From positions 62,001-126,000 of the forward strand of contig PFGG01000080.1 of assembly GCA_002783405.1 (NCBI GenBank): 64,000 bases of DNA, read 5' to 3'. Position numbers and translations under genes: made by a program. Source of the stretch: a bacterium (Candidatus Blackallbacteria) CG13_big_fil_rev_8_21_14_2_50_49_14 (GTDB lineage Bacteria > Cyanobacteriota > Sericytochromatia > UBA7694). Each line of letters starts with the position of its first letter. Position 1 is the first letter of the stretch. The notes under the pieces were generated by a model, which saw nothing but the letters and a program-made list of their open reading frames with translations, was not told where the DNA came from and did not search any database. Of this stretch, positions 50,723 through 59,574 are shown in pieces.

Positions 50723-52861
50723 ATGACCACTTCCTTCAACCCCCTCGATGAAATCAGCCAGGAGCTTAAACTGAGCCTGGCCCAGGTGCAGACCACCGTG
50801 AGCCTTTTGGATGAGGGCGCAACCGTGCCGTTTATTGCCCGCTACCGCAAAGACCGTACAGGCGCTTTGGATGAGGTGCAAATCCGCCAGATTGAAGAGC
50901 GCCTGAAATACTGGCGTGAATTAGAGGAGCGGCGACAGGCCATTCTCAAATCGATTGAAGAACAGGGCAAACTGACCCCCGAATTGGCCAAAACCCTGGC
51001 GGCGGTGCGCAATAAAACTGAGCTTGAAGATCTCTACCTGCCCTTTAAACCCCGGCGTCGAACCCGAGCGCAGAAAGCCCGTGAGGCGGGCTTGGAACCC
51101 CTGGCGCTGATCATGCGCCTGCAAAGAGAGCGCCTGGCCCCCTCTGAAAAAGCCCGCGCCTTTCTTTCTGAGCAGATCACCGATCCCGAAATGGCTTTGC
51201 TGGGTGCGCGGGATATTCTGGCAGAAGAAATTTCTGAAGATGCCCGTCTGCGTGAGCAGGCCCGTGAAAATCTGCGCAATTTTGGGGTGATCACGTCCCG
51301 TTTGGCGCGCGGGCAAAAAGAAGACAGCCCAGAAGCGGCGAAATACCGCGATTATTTTGATTTCAAAGAACCCGTTAAAAAAATCCCTTCGCACCGCTAT
51401 CTGGCCCTGCGCCGGGGCGAGGGTGAAAAAGTCCTCAGCCTGAAAATTGAATTGGAGGCCGAACGCCTGCTGGAACGCCTGCGCCGCCAGTTGCAGATTC
51501 AGCCCAATGCCTGGGGCGATCAGGTGCGTCTGGCCCTGGACGACGCCTGGGAGCGTCTGTTGCTGCCCTCTCTCGAAAGCGAAATTCTGTCAGAATTAAA
51601 GCTCCAGGCCGATCAGACCGCGATTGAGATCTTTGCCGCCAATCTGCGCGATTTGCTCATGAGTGCCCCCTTTGGTACCCGGCCTGTCTTGGGCTTGGAC
51701 CCCGGTCTGCGTACCGGCATCAAATGCGTGGCCCTGAGCCCCACTGGGCAGTATCTCGAAGACACGGTGATCTATCTTGTGCAGAATGAAAACCGGGCCA
51801 AAGAAGCTTTTTTCAAGCTGTTTAATAAATACCAGCCCGCAGCGATTGCCCTGGGCGATGGCACCGGCAGCCGCGAAACAGAAAAAGCCGTGCGTGCCTG
51901 GCTCAAAGAGGCGGGACAAAAGCCTGTGTTTGTCAGAATCTCCGAATCAGGCGCTTCGATCTATTCTGCTTCAGAGATTGCCCGCCAGGAATTCCCCGAT
52001 TTGGATTTAACCGTCCGGGGGGCGATTTCCATTGGCCGCCGTTTGCAAGACCCGCTGGCAGAGCTGGTCAAGGTGGAACCGCGCTCTTTGGGAGTGGGGC
52101 AATACCAGCACGATGTGAACCAGACGGCCTTGGCCGCCAAGCTCGATCAGATTGTCGAATCCTGCGTGAACCAGGTGGGGGTTGAGTTGAATTCTGCTTC
52201 AGCCCCTTTGCTGGAGCGGGTTTCAGGGCTGGGGCCGAAACTTGCCAAAGAAATTGTGGCACACCGTGATCAAAAGGGAGCCTTTGCTTCTCGTCAGGAA
52301 TTGCGCAAGGTCAAAGGCTTGGGTGCCAAAACCTATGAACAGGCCGCTGGTTTTCTGCGCATTCGCGAAGCCCAGAACCCGCTCGACAATACGGGCGTTC
52401 ATCCAGAGCACTATGCTGTGGTGGAGCGCATGGCGCGTGATTTGGGCGTGGCCGTGGCTGAATTGCCCAAGCGGCCTGAATTATTGCCGCAGCTGTCTTT
52501 GAAAAATTACCAGGCAGGCGATGTGGGCGAGCATACCCTCAAAGATATTCTGCTGGAATTGCAAAAACCAGGCCGGGATCCCCGCGAGCAGTTTGAAGCC
52601 CCGGTTTTTCGTGAAGACGTGCAGGAACTCGAAGATGTCAAACCTGAAATGCTGTTTGAAGGCCGGGTTACCAATATTACGGCCTTTGGGGCCTTTGTGG
52701 ATATTGGGGTGCATCAGGACGGTCTGGTGCATGTATCCCAGCTTTCGCACCGCTTTGTACGCGACCCCCAGGAAGTGGTCAAGGTGGGACAAACCCTGCG
52801 CGTGCAGGTGCTTGATGTGGATTACAAACGCCGTCGGATTCAGTTGACCGCCAAACTTTAG
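50723..52861 (+). CDS. tex: Tex-family S1 RNA-binding transcription accessory protein
   Basis: 712 residues. The N-terminal helical part carries [23 protein letters not shown]. The YqgF/RNase H-like domain has [16 protein letters not shown] and [12 protein letters not shown]. The helix-hairpin-helix region has [25 protein letters not shown] and [21 protein letters not shown]. The C-terminal S1 domain reads [30 protein letters not shown]. Tex binds nucleic acid and affects transcription or ribosome-linked processes in many bacteria. Length is normal to slightly short. Confidence 0.95.
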   Translation: [712 protein letters not shown]

Positions 52862-52999
52862 GTCTGAATCACGCAAAATATGTTGGCTTGCTCACAGAAA
52901 TGTGTTGTGTTTCACATTATGCTGAAAACGGAAGGATTTTGGTCTGCGCCAAATTTCTCTTCGCCAGACAATACCAAGCGTGATGAAAGAAGAAAGCCT

Positions 53000-53257
53000 A
53001 TGAGCCCGATACTCGCCAGTGCTTCAGATGCGATTCCTTACCTGAATACCTTTGCCCAGGGCAACCACCCTGATCATCTCTGCGATGCCATGATTGATAT
53101 CTTTAGCAACCGCCCGGATATGGCAACGGTTTTGATTCCCACCTATGCCCGTTATCTGACGGCACAGGAGTTTCAACGTCTCTCGGCCCGCTTTCCTGCC
53201 CTGACCAATCTGTTTACAGGGTATCAGCAGACCTTGGGCGCACTTCAGGCCCATTGA
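53000..53257 (+). CDS. Small hypothetical protein
   Basis: 85 residues from ATG 53000, chosen because the upstream reading from 52880 crosses non-conserved intergenic sequence; AGAAGAAAG lies 4-12 nt before it. Soluble and helical (AIPYLNTFAQGNHPDHLCDA, LIPTYARYLTAQEFQRLS). Not recognised. The NUDIX gene starts with a TTGA overlap, so the two are co-translated. Confidence 0.6.
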   Translation: MSPILASASDAIPYLNTFAQGNHPDHLCDAMIDIFSNRPDMATVLIPTYARYLTAQEFQRLSARFPALTNLFTGYQQTLGALQAH

Positions 53258-53703
53258 ACGTCCACCATCTGCTCTGTGCCTGCGCCTGCATCCAGAAGGA
53301 TGAGGGGCGCTTTTTGCTGGTACGCACCCCGGCTCGCGGGTGGGAATTTCCGGGGGGCGTGATTGAGCCAGGAGAAACGCTTGCGCAGGGCCTGGAGCGG
53401 GAAGTGCTTGAAGAGTCGGGTTTGATCGTGAAAACGCAGAAGCTTTTGGCCTGGACTCAGAATATCTCAACGCTGCCGCCCAAATTGATTTTCGTTTTTT
53501 CAGCCGAATGGCTTTCTGGCAGCTTGCAACCCAGTGCAGAGACCCCTGAATTGGGTTGGTTTCGCGCTGAACAGGCTGAGGACATGATTCAGCATCCGGC
53601 CAATGCCCTGCGTTGGCGTTTGGCGCAGCAGGCAGCCGCTGGCCTCATGGGCTGCGTTTATCGTCAGGATCCCTTTGAACTGCTTGAATCCAGCGTATTC
53701 TGA
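53254..53703 (+). CDS. NUDIX hydrolase
   Basis: 149 residues. A complete Nudix box, GGVIEPGETLAQGLEREVLEESGL (split GX5EX7REVxEExGL), within the usual fold (RGWEFPGG before it). It would hydrolyse a nucleoside diphosphate linked to another moiety; the substrate cannot be inferred. The start is TTG overlapping the preceding TGA (TTGA), typical of translational coupling. Confidence 0.88.
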   Translation: MNVHHLLCACACIQKDEGRFLLVRTPARGWEFPGGVIEPGETLAQGLEREVLEESGLIVKTQKLLAWTQNISTLPPKLIFVFSAEWLSGSLQPSAETPELGWFRAEQAEDMIQHPANALRWRLAQQAAAGLMGCVYRQDPFELLESSVF

Positions 53704-53804
53704 AAATATAACCTGTTTTTTACAAAGCCTTTGCATAAAACCTGCAAATTCAGGGTATATTAATCAAACGTCGTCAGTGAGCAGTGTTAGAAAGGATTTT
53801 GCCT

Positions 53805-55121
53805 GTGCCCTCATTTCCAGTCAATCCCAATCGTCAAACCGGGTCTTTGCCCGTTGTTACAAGTCCTCAACCCGCCAAGCCGCAAGAAACGGCAAGCGCT
53901 GCCGCACAACCGGCTCCTGTCACCGAGCCTGTTGCTGCACCGCCTGGCGATACCAACACCACGCGCACAGCCTTTCCTGAAGCGGGTTTTGATCCTTCAG
54001 CGGGTTTCTCCATGCCCAGAGCTGCGGCTCCTGCCAGTCCAACCGCTCCTGCCGCTGATCCCGTGGATCTCTCTCCTCTGTCGCAGCCCTTGCGGGTGAG
54101 CTACGAAGATTTCAAAGCGCAGCTCAAGGCCGATCCCAAAGTTGAGTTTATTGAAATTGATCGCCGAGATCTCAACAAAGGCCTGAGTGATTTTCTCAAG
54201 CAATACCAAGATCTTCTCACTCAAAATCCCGAATTGCTCCAGAAACTTCAGGAGTCGGAAATTGGGCGTGATTTGTTGGCCGCGCTAGACCATGCGGCGA
54301 AGGGCGCGCTCAGCACCGATGATATTATCAAGCTCCAGACCTTTGCGGTTGCCAGTGGCGTGGATATCAGCCACGCCAACAGTGCCAACGGGATTGATGG
54401 CGATTATGGGCCCCGCACCCATGCAGGCCTACAGGAGGCCTTCTCTAAATTACTCAGTTCACCTGATCAGGCCTTAGAATCCTTAAAAACAGCAGCGCCT
54501 CAGGCCACTACTTATGCCCAAACGGCTCGCCGTTCTTATGAGGAAACAGGGGATGCCTATATCCCAGGGCAATCACGCACCTATGATGCTCCTCCTGAGC
54601 CTGGTTCTCAGCCTGCGACGCCGGGCGTTTCAGATCCTGTGCCCACCTCCTCAGGTCAGCTGGGCCAGGATATTGCGGCTGCTGCCCGCCGTACCGCTTC
54701 AACGTTCCGCAACCCCAAAACGGGAGCGATTCCTTCGATTGGCTATTGTATGGGCGGCGTGCGCACGACCTTGGACAGCATGGGAATTCGCCTGCGTGCG
54801 CCCGGTGGGGGTTATCTGCAATCGGCCAAAGATGCTGATGATGTGCTTCGCCGAAACTTTAGTGATAAGTTTGATGAGGTCAAACTCAGCCCCAACGATC
54901 CCCAATTTGCCAATAAACTGCGTAATTTCCCACCCGGTACGATTTTTGTCTGGGAGGCCAACCCCGACCCCAGCACCCACAGCCGGGGCGGAGGTTTTAA
55001 ACATGGGCATATTGAAGTTGCCCTGGGTGGCGGTAAGGCTGCCAGTGACCATATTCAGAATGTCACCACCAACGCCAATGGACGCTATGGCAGTGTTTCG
55101 ATCTTTGTTCCCAAAGCCTGA
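53805..55121 (+). CDS. Signal-less peptidoglycan-binding / cysteine peptidase (CHAP/NlpC-like)
   Basis: 438 residues from GTG 53805, which has AGAAAGGA 8 nt upstream (an earlier GTG 53784 lacks a site). Residues 1-90 are Pro/Ala-rich without a Sec signal. A helical middle contains a peptidoglycan-binding-like stretch (LQTFAVASGVDISHA ... GIDGDYGPRTHAGLQEAF). The C-terminal ~150 residues carry SIGYCMGGVRTTLDSMGI (candidate catalytic Cys) and HGHIEVALGGG (candidate His), as in CHAP/NlpC-P60 endopeptidases. It probably cuts cell-wall peptides. Without a signal peptide it needs another route, like the other Pro/Ala-rich proteins here. A terminator follows. Confidence 0.7.
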   Translation: MPSFPVNPNRQTGSLPVVTSPQPAKPQETASAAAQPAPVTEPVAAPPGDTNTTRTAFPEAGFDPSAGFSMPRAAAPASPTAPAADPVDLSPLSQPLRVSYEDFKAQLKADPKVEFIEIDRRDLNKGLSDFLKQYQDLLTQNPELLQKLQESEIGRDLLAALDHAAKGALSTDDIIKLQTFAVASGVDISHANSANGIDGDYGPRTHAGLQEAFSKLLSSPDQALESLKTAAPQATTYAQTARRSYEETGDAYIPGQSRTYDAPPEPGSQPATPGVSDPVPTSSGQLGQDIAAAARRTASTFRNPKTGAIPSIGYCMGGVRTTLDSMGIRLRAPGGGYLQSAKDADDVLRRNFSDKFDEVKLSPNDPQFANKLRNFPPGTIFVWEANPDPSTHSRGGGFKHGHIEVALGGGKAASDHIQNVTTNANGRYGSVSIFVPKA

Positions 55122-55143
55122 TCTGCTTTGCTTTTGAACTTTT

Positions 55144-55170
55144 AAGCCCCTGTGCGCAGGGGCTTATTTT
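55144..55170. terminator. Bidirectional terminator
   Basis: AAGCCCCTG-TGCG-CAGGGGCTT followed by ATTTTG on the plus strand. It lies between the convergent peptidase and glycosyltransferase genes; the latter's stop (55164-55166) is in its right arm. Confidence 0.85.
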
Positions 55171-56402
55171 GTGCTTGCCAATTCGGCTTCAAGGAATTGA
55201 ACCGCTTGTTCCACCCCGTTTTGGAGACGTAGTTTTTTTCCCAGGGCTTGGGCTCTGGCGTAATAGTCTTCGCGCAGAAGTCTTTGCAAGGCGTTATCAA
55301 GCGCTTCGGCTTTAAAAAGGCGTTTGGGCAGAGCCGGGGGGCCCAGCCCCCGCGTATGAACAGCATGGGCCCAGTAATGCTGATCGAGCAGGTGGGGCAC
55401 CAATTGTTGCGGCAGACCTGCCCGAGCAGCGGCTGAGGTGGTGCCTGCTCCGCCATGGTGAATCACTGCGCGCAGACGTGGAAAGAGCAAATCATGGGGC
55501 AAGGCTTCAATCAGAAAGATATTTTCAGGCAAGGCTGATTGGGTGCCCAAACCGCCCCAGCCCTTTGAAAGAATAAATCGCTCTTTGCGTTTGCGTGCCA
55601 GTTTAATCATCGCTGCTGTCGAGGCCTCGGCTTTGCCATCATTCATGCTGCCAAAGCCCAGATAAATCGGGGCTGAACCGGCTTGCAAATAGTCTTCAAC
55701 CTCAGGGGGCAAACAGGTTTCCTGTGCTTTGAGATGCAAAGCGGGTATTTGGGTCAAGGGCGTAACATCCCGAGGGGCTGACGCCAGTTCGCGGTAGGCA
55801 GCCAGCAAGGGGTGGGGCGAAAGAAAGCAGTCGACAATCTCTTGAACTGCAGGCAGGCCGATTTTTTTTCGTTCACGGTTGATCAGGCCTCCCAGTGCCC
55901 ACTGCCAACCTATTTTTTCGAGCTGCCAAGCCCGCTCATGCAGGGAAGGGTGCAGTTCTGGCCAGGGCCAGAGCAGAGACATATAGTCTTTGGAGGGAAT
56001 CAGGCTGGGGCAATAGACCAGATAACGGTAGGGAATTTGCCAGTAATCAGCGGCTGTGAAAGCCGAAAGTTGCAGTGAAGAGGCAACGATCAGATCAAAG
56101 CCTTCAGCCAAAGGCAGGGTTTTTTCATGCTGAAGCGCTAAATTGGCATGTATCAAACTGAGCATATGGCGCAGGACTTCTACGGGGTTTTTCATGAGGG
56201 TGGCTCCGTAGGTTGCAACCAAGTCCTGCATGGATTCTCCCAGGGAATGTACTGGGATACCATAGCCTTGAATCCAGGCCGTGAAATCGGGGGGGGAAAT
56301 CATCTCAATTTCATGGCCTGCTGCCTGCAGACCCACCGCCAAAGCCAAAAGGGGTTGAATATCTCCGCGTGAGCCGTGTCCGGCAACCAGAATGCGTGCC
56401 AT
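55164..56402 (-). CDS. GT1-family glycosyltransferase (sterol/MGT-like)
   Basis: 412 residues, GT-B fold. N-terminal GHGSRGDIQPLLALAVGLQAAGH (the GDxxP-type motif of sterol glucosyltransferase-like enzymes). The C-terminal donor site has APIYLGFGSMND and VIHHGGAGTTSAAARAGLPQ, then QLVPHLLDQHYWA, the PSPG-like UDP-sugar site. It should glycosylate a lipid or small hydrophobic compound. Its ATG shares one base with the MFS stop (TGATG), so both are co-translated; the pair could modify and move the same compound. Confidence 0.9.
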   Translation of the reverse strand: MARILVAGHGSRGDIQPLLALAVGLQAAGHEIEMISPPDFTAWIQGYGIPVHSLGESMQDLVATYGATLMKNPVEVLRHMLSLIHANLALQHEKTLPLAEGFDLIVASSLQLSAFTAADYWQIPYRYLVYCPSLIPSKDYMSLLWPWPELHPSLHERAWQLEKIGWQWALGGLINRERKKIGLPAVQEIVDCFLSPHPLLAAYRELASAPRDVTPLTQIPALHLKAQETCLPPEVEDYLQAGSAPIYLGFGSMNDGKAEASTAAMIKLARKRKERFILSKGWGGLGTQSALPENIFLIEALPHDLLFPRLRAVIHHGGAGTTSAAARAGLPQQLVPHLLDQHYWAHAVHTRGLGPPALPKRLFKAEALDNALQRLLREDYYARAQALGKKLRLQNGVEQAVQFLEAELASTK

Positions 56403-57661
56403 CAGTTTTCCAAAAAGTCGAGATCACGACCATAGGTTTCTTCCAGGCGAGACAGAGCGATCGCTGAAATCAGCAGGGTGACAGCTCCGATCATTAGCGC
56501 GCTGCCACTGAGACCTAAGCTGCCTTTGCTGGCTTCAAAGGCCAGGGTCAGGGGCACCACCGAGCCGCGAATAAAATTGGGGGCAGTGGTCGTGACGGTC
56601 GCGCGGATATTTGTGCCGAAGTTTTCCGAGGCCATGGTCACAAATATGGCCCAAAACCCGACTGAAAAGCCCAGAAAACCGCAGACCAGATAAAATATTC
56701 CCAGAGATTGAGGCGCCAGGATAAAATAAGCACCGACGGCCAGGGCGGTCAGCCCCAAAAAGAGCCAGACTACTTTTTTGCGGCTGCGCAACCTTTGGCT
56801 GAGCAGGCCACTGCCCAAATCTCCCAAGGAGAGGCCAATATAACAATATTTCACGGCATTGCCTGCAGTAGGAAGTTCTGCCATGCCAAAGGCTTTGCCA
56901 AATTCGGGCGAAAAGGTAATCAAAATTCCCACCACATACCAAATCGGCAGGCCAATCAAAATACAGTTTAAATATTTCAGGGCACGGGGCAGGTTGTTAA
57001 AGAGCATGAGAAAATTGCCGCGCGAAATTTTGTTTTCTTTGACTTTTGAAAACATGCCCGACTCAAACAGCCCAACCCGGAGCAAGAGCAGACAGAGCCC
57101 CAGGCCGCCGCCAATATAATAAGAGGTACGCCAATCAAAGAGATTGGCAACGAAAGCGGCAACCACTGCACCCAAAATGCCCACTGAGGCTACGATCGTG
57201 GTGCCGTAGCCCCGGCTGTGGCGGGGCATGAGTTCGCTGACCAGGGTAATGCCAGCCCCCAGTTCTCCTGCCAGGCCGACGCCGGCAATAAAACGCAAGA
57301 GCGCGTATTGTTCGACATTTTGAACCAGACCATTGAGGATATTGGCGATCGAATAGATAAAAATTGAGCCAAATAAAACCGACAGACGGCCTTTTTTATC
57401 GCCAATAATCCCCCAAAAGATGCCCCCCAGCAACATACCCAGCATTTGCATATTGAGCAGCAGCACCCCTTTGGAGAGCAGTGCATCGCCACTTAAACCG
57501 AGCGATTGTAAACTTTTGACGCGCACAATGCTAAAGAGCAGCAGATCGTAAATATCTACAAAATAGCCCAAGGCGGCCACCAGAATCGAGAGAATCACCA
57601 GACGTGAAAAACCCGCTGAAAGGTTTGGAGAGTCAGATTCTTGCTCTGTAGGGGTGTCCAT
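56402..57661 (-). CDS. MFS transporter (sugar/aromatic-acid symporter-like)
   Basis: 419 residues with about 12 membrane helices. Motif A variant GIIGDKKGRLSVLFGS lies between helices 2 and 3. RFIAGVGLAGELGAGITLVSELMPRHSRGYG matches the sugar-porter/aromatic acid:H+ symporter segment at helices 4-5. Substrate unknown. It lies upstream of and overlaps the GT1 gene. Confidence 0.85.
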   Translation of the reverse strand: MDTPTEQESDSPNLSAGFSRLVILSILVAALGYFVDIYDLLLFSIVRVKSLQSLGLSGDALLSKGVLLLNMQMLGMLLGGIFWGIIGDKKGRLSVLFGSIFIYSIANILNGLVQNVEQYALLRFIAGVGLAGELGAGITLVSELMPRHSRGYGTTIVASVGILGAVVAAFVANLFDWRTSYYIGGGLGLCLLLLRVGLFESGMFSKVKENKISRGNFLMLFNNLPRALKYLNCILIGLPIWYVVGILITFSPEFGKAFGMAELPTAGNAVKYCYIGLSLGDLGSGLLSQRLRSRKKVVWLFLGLTALAVGAYFILAPQSLGIFYLVCGFLGFSVGFWAIFVTMASENFGTNIRATVTTTAPNFIRGSVVPLTLAFEASKGSLGLSGSALMIGAVTLLISAIALSRLEETYGRDLDFLEN

Positions 57662-57758
57662 CGCGTGACCTCATGCATGGGAGATAGGATCAGGATAGGC
57701 TGGAATTGCATCTCTGGCAACAGGGGAAGCGGCAAACCTTATTCTCCCCAATGAATTG

Positions 57759-57824
57759 CATAGTTAAGTAAGTTTGTGATAAATTTATTTCATAGTTAAG
57801 CAAGTTTTAACCTAACTTAACTAT
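57759..57824. promoter_or_regulatory. Three ATAGTTAAG repeats upstream of an unknown gene
   Basis: CATAGTTAAGTAAGTT (57759-57774) and CATAGTTAAGCAAGTT (57791-57806) are direct repeats 32 bp apart (three helical turns), with an inverted copy of ATAGTTAAG at 57816-57824. The last copy is 31 bp before the ATG at 57856 and next to a GATAAT -10-like box, so a bound factor would control that gene. The TTAA-centred units recall cyanobacterial Pho boxes, but their spacing does not fit well. Confidence 0.6.
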
Positions 57825-57855
57825 ATGATAATCAAGAACTTCTCTTCGAGGCACT

Positions 57856-58488
57856 ATGAATCGCGTTCTGCAAATGATTGAACAGTTTGGCAAACCCCGT
57901 ACCAGCCGTACCGGTCCTTTGACCATGCCTGCAGGACAGCCTTGTATGCTCAGCTTTGACTTTGTTGAAGAACAGCCTGAAATTGAAAGTGCTGAACTGA
58001 TCAGTGAAAATTTTTCAGGCAGTTTAGGCCGTACCGCTGAGTGCATTTCCTCACGCAGTTTAATTGATCCCCATTGTCTTGAAGAAGTCACTTCCCACAA
58101 AGAAACCCGAATTACCTCGCTTCACCAGGCCATTAGCCACGGCAGCACATCCGATGAAATTGATCCTGCCCGCCGTCGCAAGCCTCGCAAAGCACGTCCT
58201 GTGGCAAAAGTTCAGGCCTCTGCCCTGCTTGAAGCCAGTGAGTTGATTTCTATTCCTGGCAAATACCGCTCCCGTGAGCACCTTGAGCCTGCCTTGGTCA
58301 GTGCTGCTGGCAAACAGGTAAGTTTAGACATCCTGCGCAAATTGGGTGAGCGCAGCAGCCAGGACGAATTGCTTGAAAAGGTGAAGGTCGCCTGCGAGAA
58401 AGTCCAGGCCGATGCCCTCTATGGCCCCTCCCTGCGCCGTGAAGTGACCCTGCCTCAGCGTCATAAAATCAGAATAAAAATTGGTTAA
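57856..58488 (+). CDS. Hypothetical protein
   Basis: 210 residues, not recognised. Ser/Glu-rich first half, then a basic stretch DPARRRKPRKARPVAKV (~residues 102-118), then a helical segment (LDILRKLGERSSQDELLEKV) and a basic tail RHKIRIKIG. No signal peptide or membrane helix. The basic patches would suit nucleic-acid or partner binding. Expression is probably controlled by the repeated motifs directly upstream. Confidence 0.6.
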   Translation: MNRVLQMIEQFGKPRTSRTGPLTMPAGQPCMLSFDFVEEQPEIESAELISENFSGSLGRTAECISSRSLIDPHCLEEVTSHKETRITSLHQAISHGSTSDEIDPARRRKPRKARPVAKVQASALLEASELISIPGKYRSREHLEPALVSAAGKQVSLDILRKLGERSSQDELLEKVKVACEKVQADALYGPSLRREVTLPQRHKIRIKIG

Positions 58489-58524
58489 ATCAATTTTTAA
58501 ACGCAAGATTATCTTTTCTTAATC

Positions 58525-58530
58525 TATAAT
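58525..58530 (+). promoter_or_regulatory. -10 box for the 58569 lipoprotein gene
   Basis: TATAAT 38 bp before the ATG at 58569, giving a leader of about 32 nt. No clear -35. Confidence 0.45.
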
Positions 58531-58568
58531 TTCCTAAGACACGTTATCCAGTTTCCTGAGGTTTTTGA

Positions 58569-59537
58569 ATGAACCGTCTGTCCTTGATAAAACTGAGTAG
58601 TTTAAGCTTGCTTTTGCTTGTGGGTTGTGGGCGCAGCAGCTCCAGTTTGGAGACTTTGCCCCTGACAGCAGCGCAACAAAGCTATGTGCGCAGGTATGCA
58701 AACGCTCCTCTGCCCGTGGTGAGTGCCAGCGATACGGCTCAGGTCAAAAAAGTTCTGCAGACGATTGATGATATTAAAGCCCGGATTGATGCGCTTGAAG
58801 GAACAGGAGCCCCTGAAACAGAGGCCGCTTTACCTGAGGATGTGCAGACCACAGCCTCCAAAACCCTGGGTTCTGAAAGTGAAGCTTCGCCTTCGAAACA
58901 GGTAGCCACTGTTCCCGCAAGCACTCCCAAGACAGAGAACATTCTTAAAGAAATTTCTGATTATATCCTCAGTGCTCCTGCGATTGACGCAATTGCTTAC
59001 CAAAATGAAAAGGGATTGGACAGTGGCAAAACCACTGAGAATCATCTTCATTTTTATAAGCAGGGAAATTTGGTGAAGATTGAAGTCTTGGCCAGCTCTC
59101 CCCGCAATGCAGGGGTTAAAGTTTTGTACAATGTGGGTTCTGATAAGGTCAAAATCAGACCTGCCGGCGCCCTGAGTTTTTTGACCACTGAGTTGGCGCA
59201 GAAAGACGAAAAAATTGCTTCGGTCAATCATTTTACGCTCAGCCAAACTGATTTTATCGGAATGGCGACCCGTTTGGCCGGCCCCAGTTATTCTGCCGAG
59301 TTGATTGGCAAGACCACGATTGAGGGGAAAGAAGCCTATGTGGCAAAAATTACCACATCTTCTCCCAATGCCCTTGACCCACGGATTGCCTACGAGCATA
59401 TGGCATATGATCCCAAAACCTATGCCATTCGTTATTGGGAAGCCTTTGACGGTTCCAGCCAGGAACCCTTTTTAAGATATTTACTCAAAAGTTTTGAAAT
59501 CAAGCAAGATATTCCCGCGAATGTCTTTAAGCTGTAA
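58569..59537 (+). CDS. Lipoprotein with LolA-like domain
   Basis: 322 residues. Signal peptide with lipobox LVGC (Cys20), a Ser/Glu-rich linker with a short coiled coil (~40-70), then from ~residue 120 a beta-rich domain (ENHLHFYKQGNLVKIEVL, LYNVGSDKVKIRPAG, YVAKITTSS, AYEHMAYDPKTYAIRYWEAF) resembling LolA/outer-membrane lipoprotein-sorting and DUF1571-type folds. It may bind lipid or lipoprotein in the periplasm; the family call is tentative. GAGG lies 7 nt before the ATG. It is followed after 37 bp by the M14 lipoprotein gene. Confidence 0.65.
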   Translation: MNRLSLIKLSSLSLLLLVGCGRSSSSLETLPLTAAQQSYVRRYANAPLPVVSASDTAQVKKVLQTIDDIKARIDALEGTGAPETEAALPEDVQTTASKTLGSESEASPSKQVATVPASTPKTENILKEISDYILSAPAIDAIAYQNEKGLDSGKTTENHLHFYKQGNLVKIEVLASSPRNAGVKVLYNVGSDKVKIRPAGALSFLTTELAQKDEKIASVNHFTLSQTDFIGMATRLAGPSYSAELIGKTTIEGKEAYVAKITTSSPNALDPRIAYEHMAYDPKTYAIRYWEAFDGSSQEPFLRYLLKSFEIKQDIPANVFKL

Positions 59538-59574
59538 AATGTGACTGGTGTACTGAAAATATACAGAGGTAGTT

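Noticed and set aside
57805-57823. Canonical cyanobacterial Pho box
   Set aside because: Unit sequences are similar (TTTAACCT, CTTAACTA), but the spacing is 10 bp rather than the 11 bp I expect, and there is no third unit in phase; kept only as a general operator-like region.
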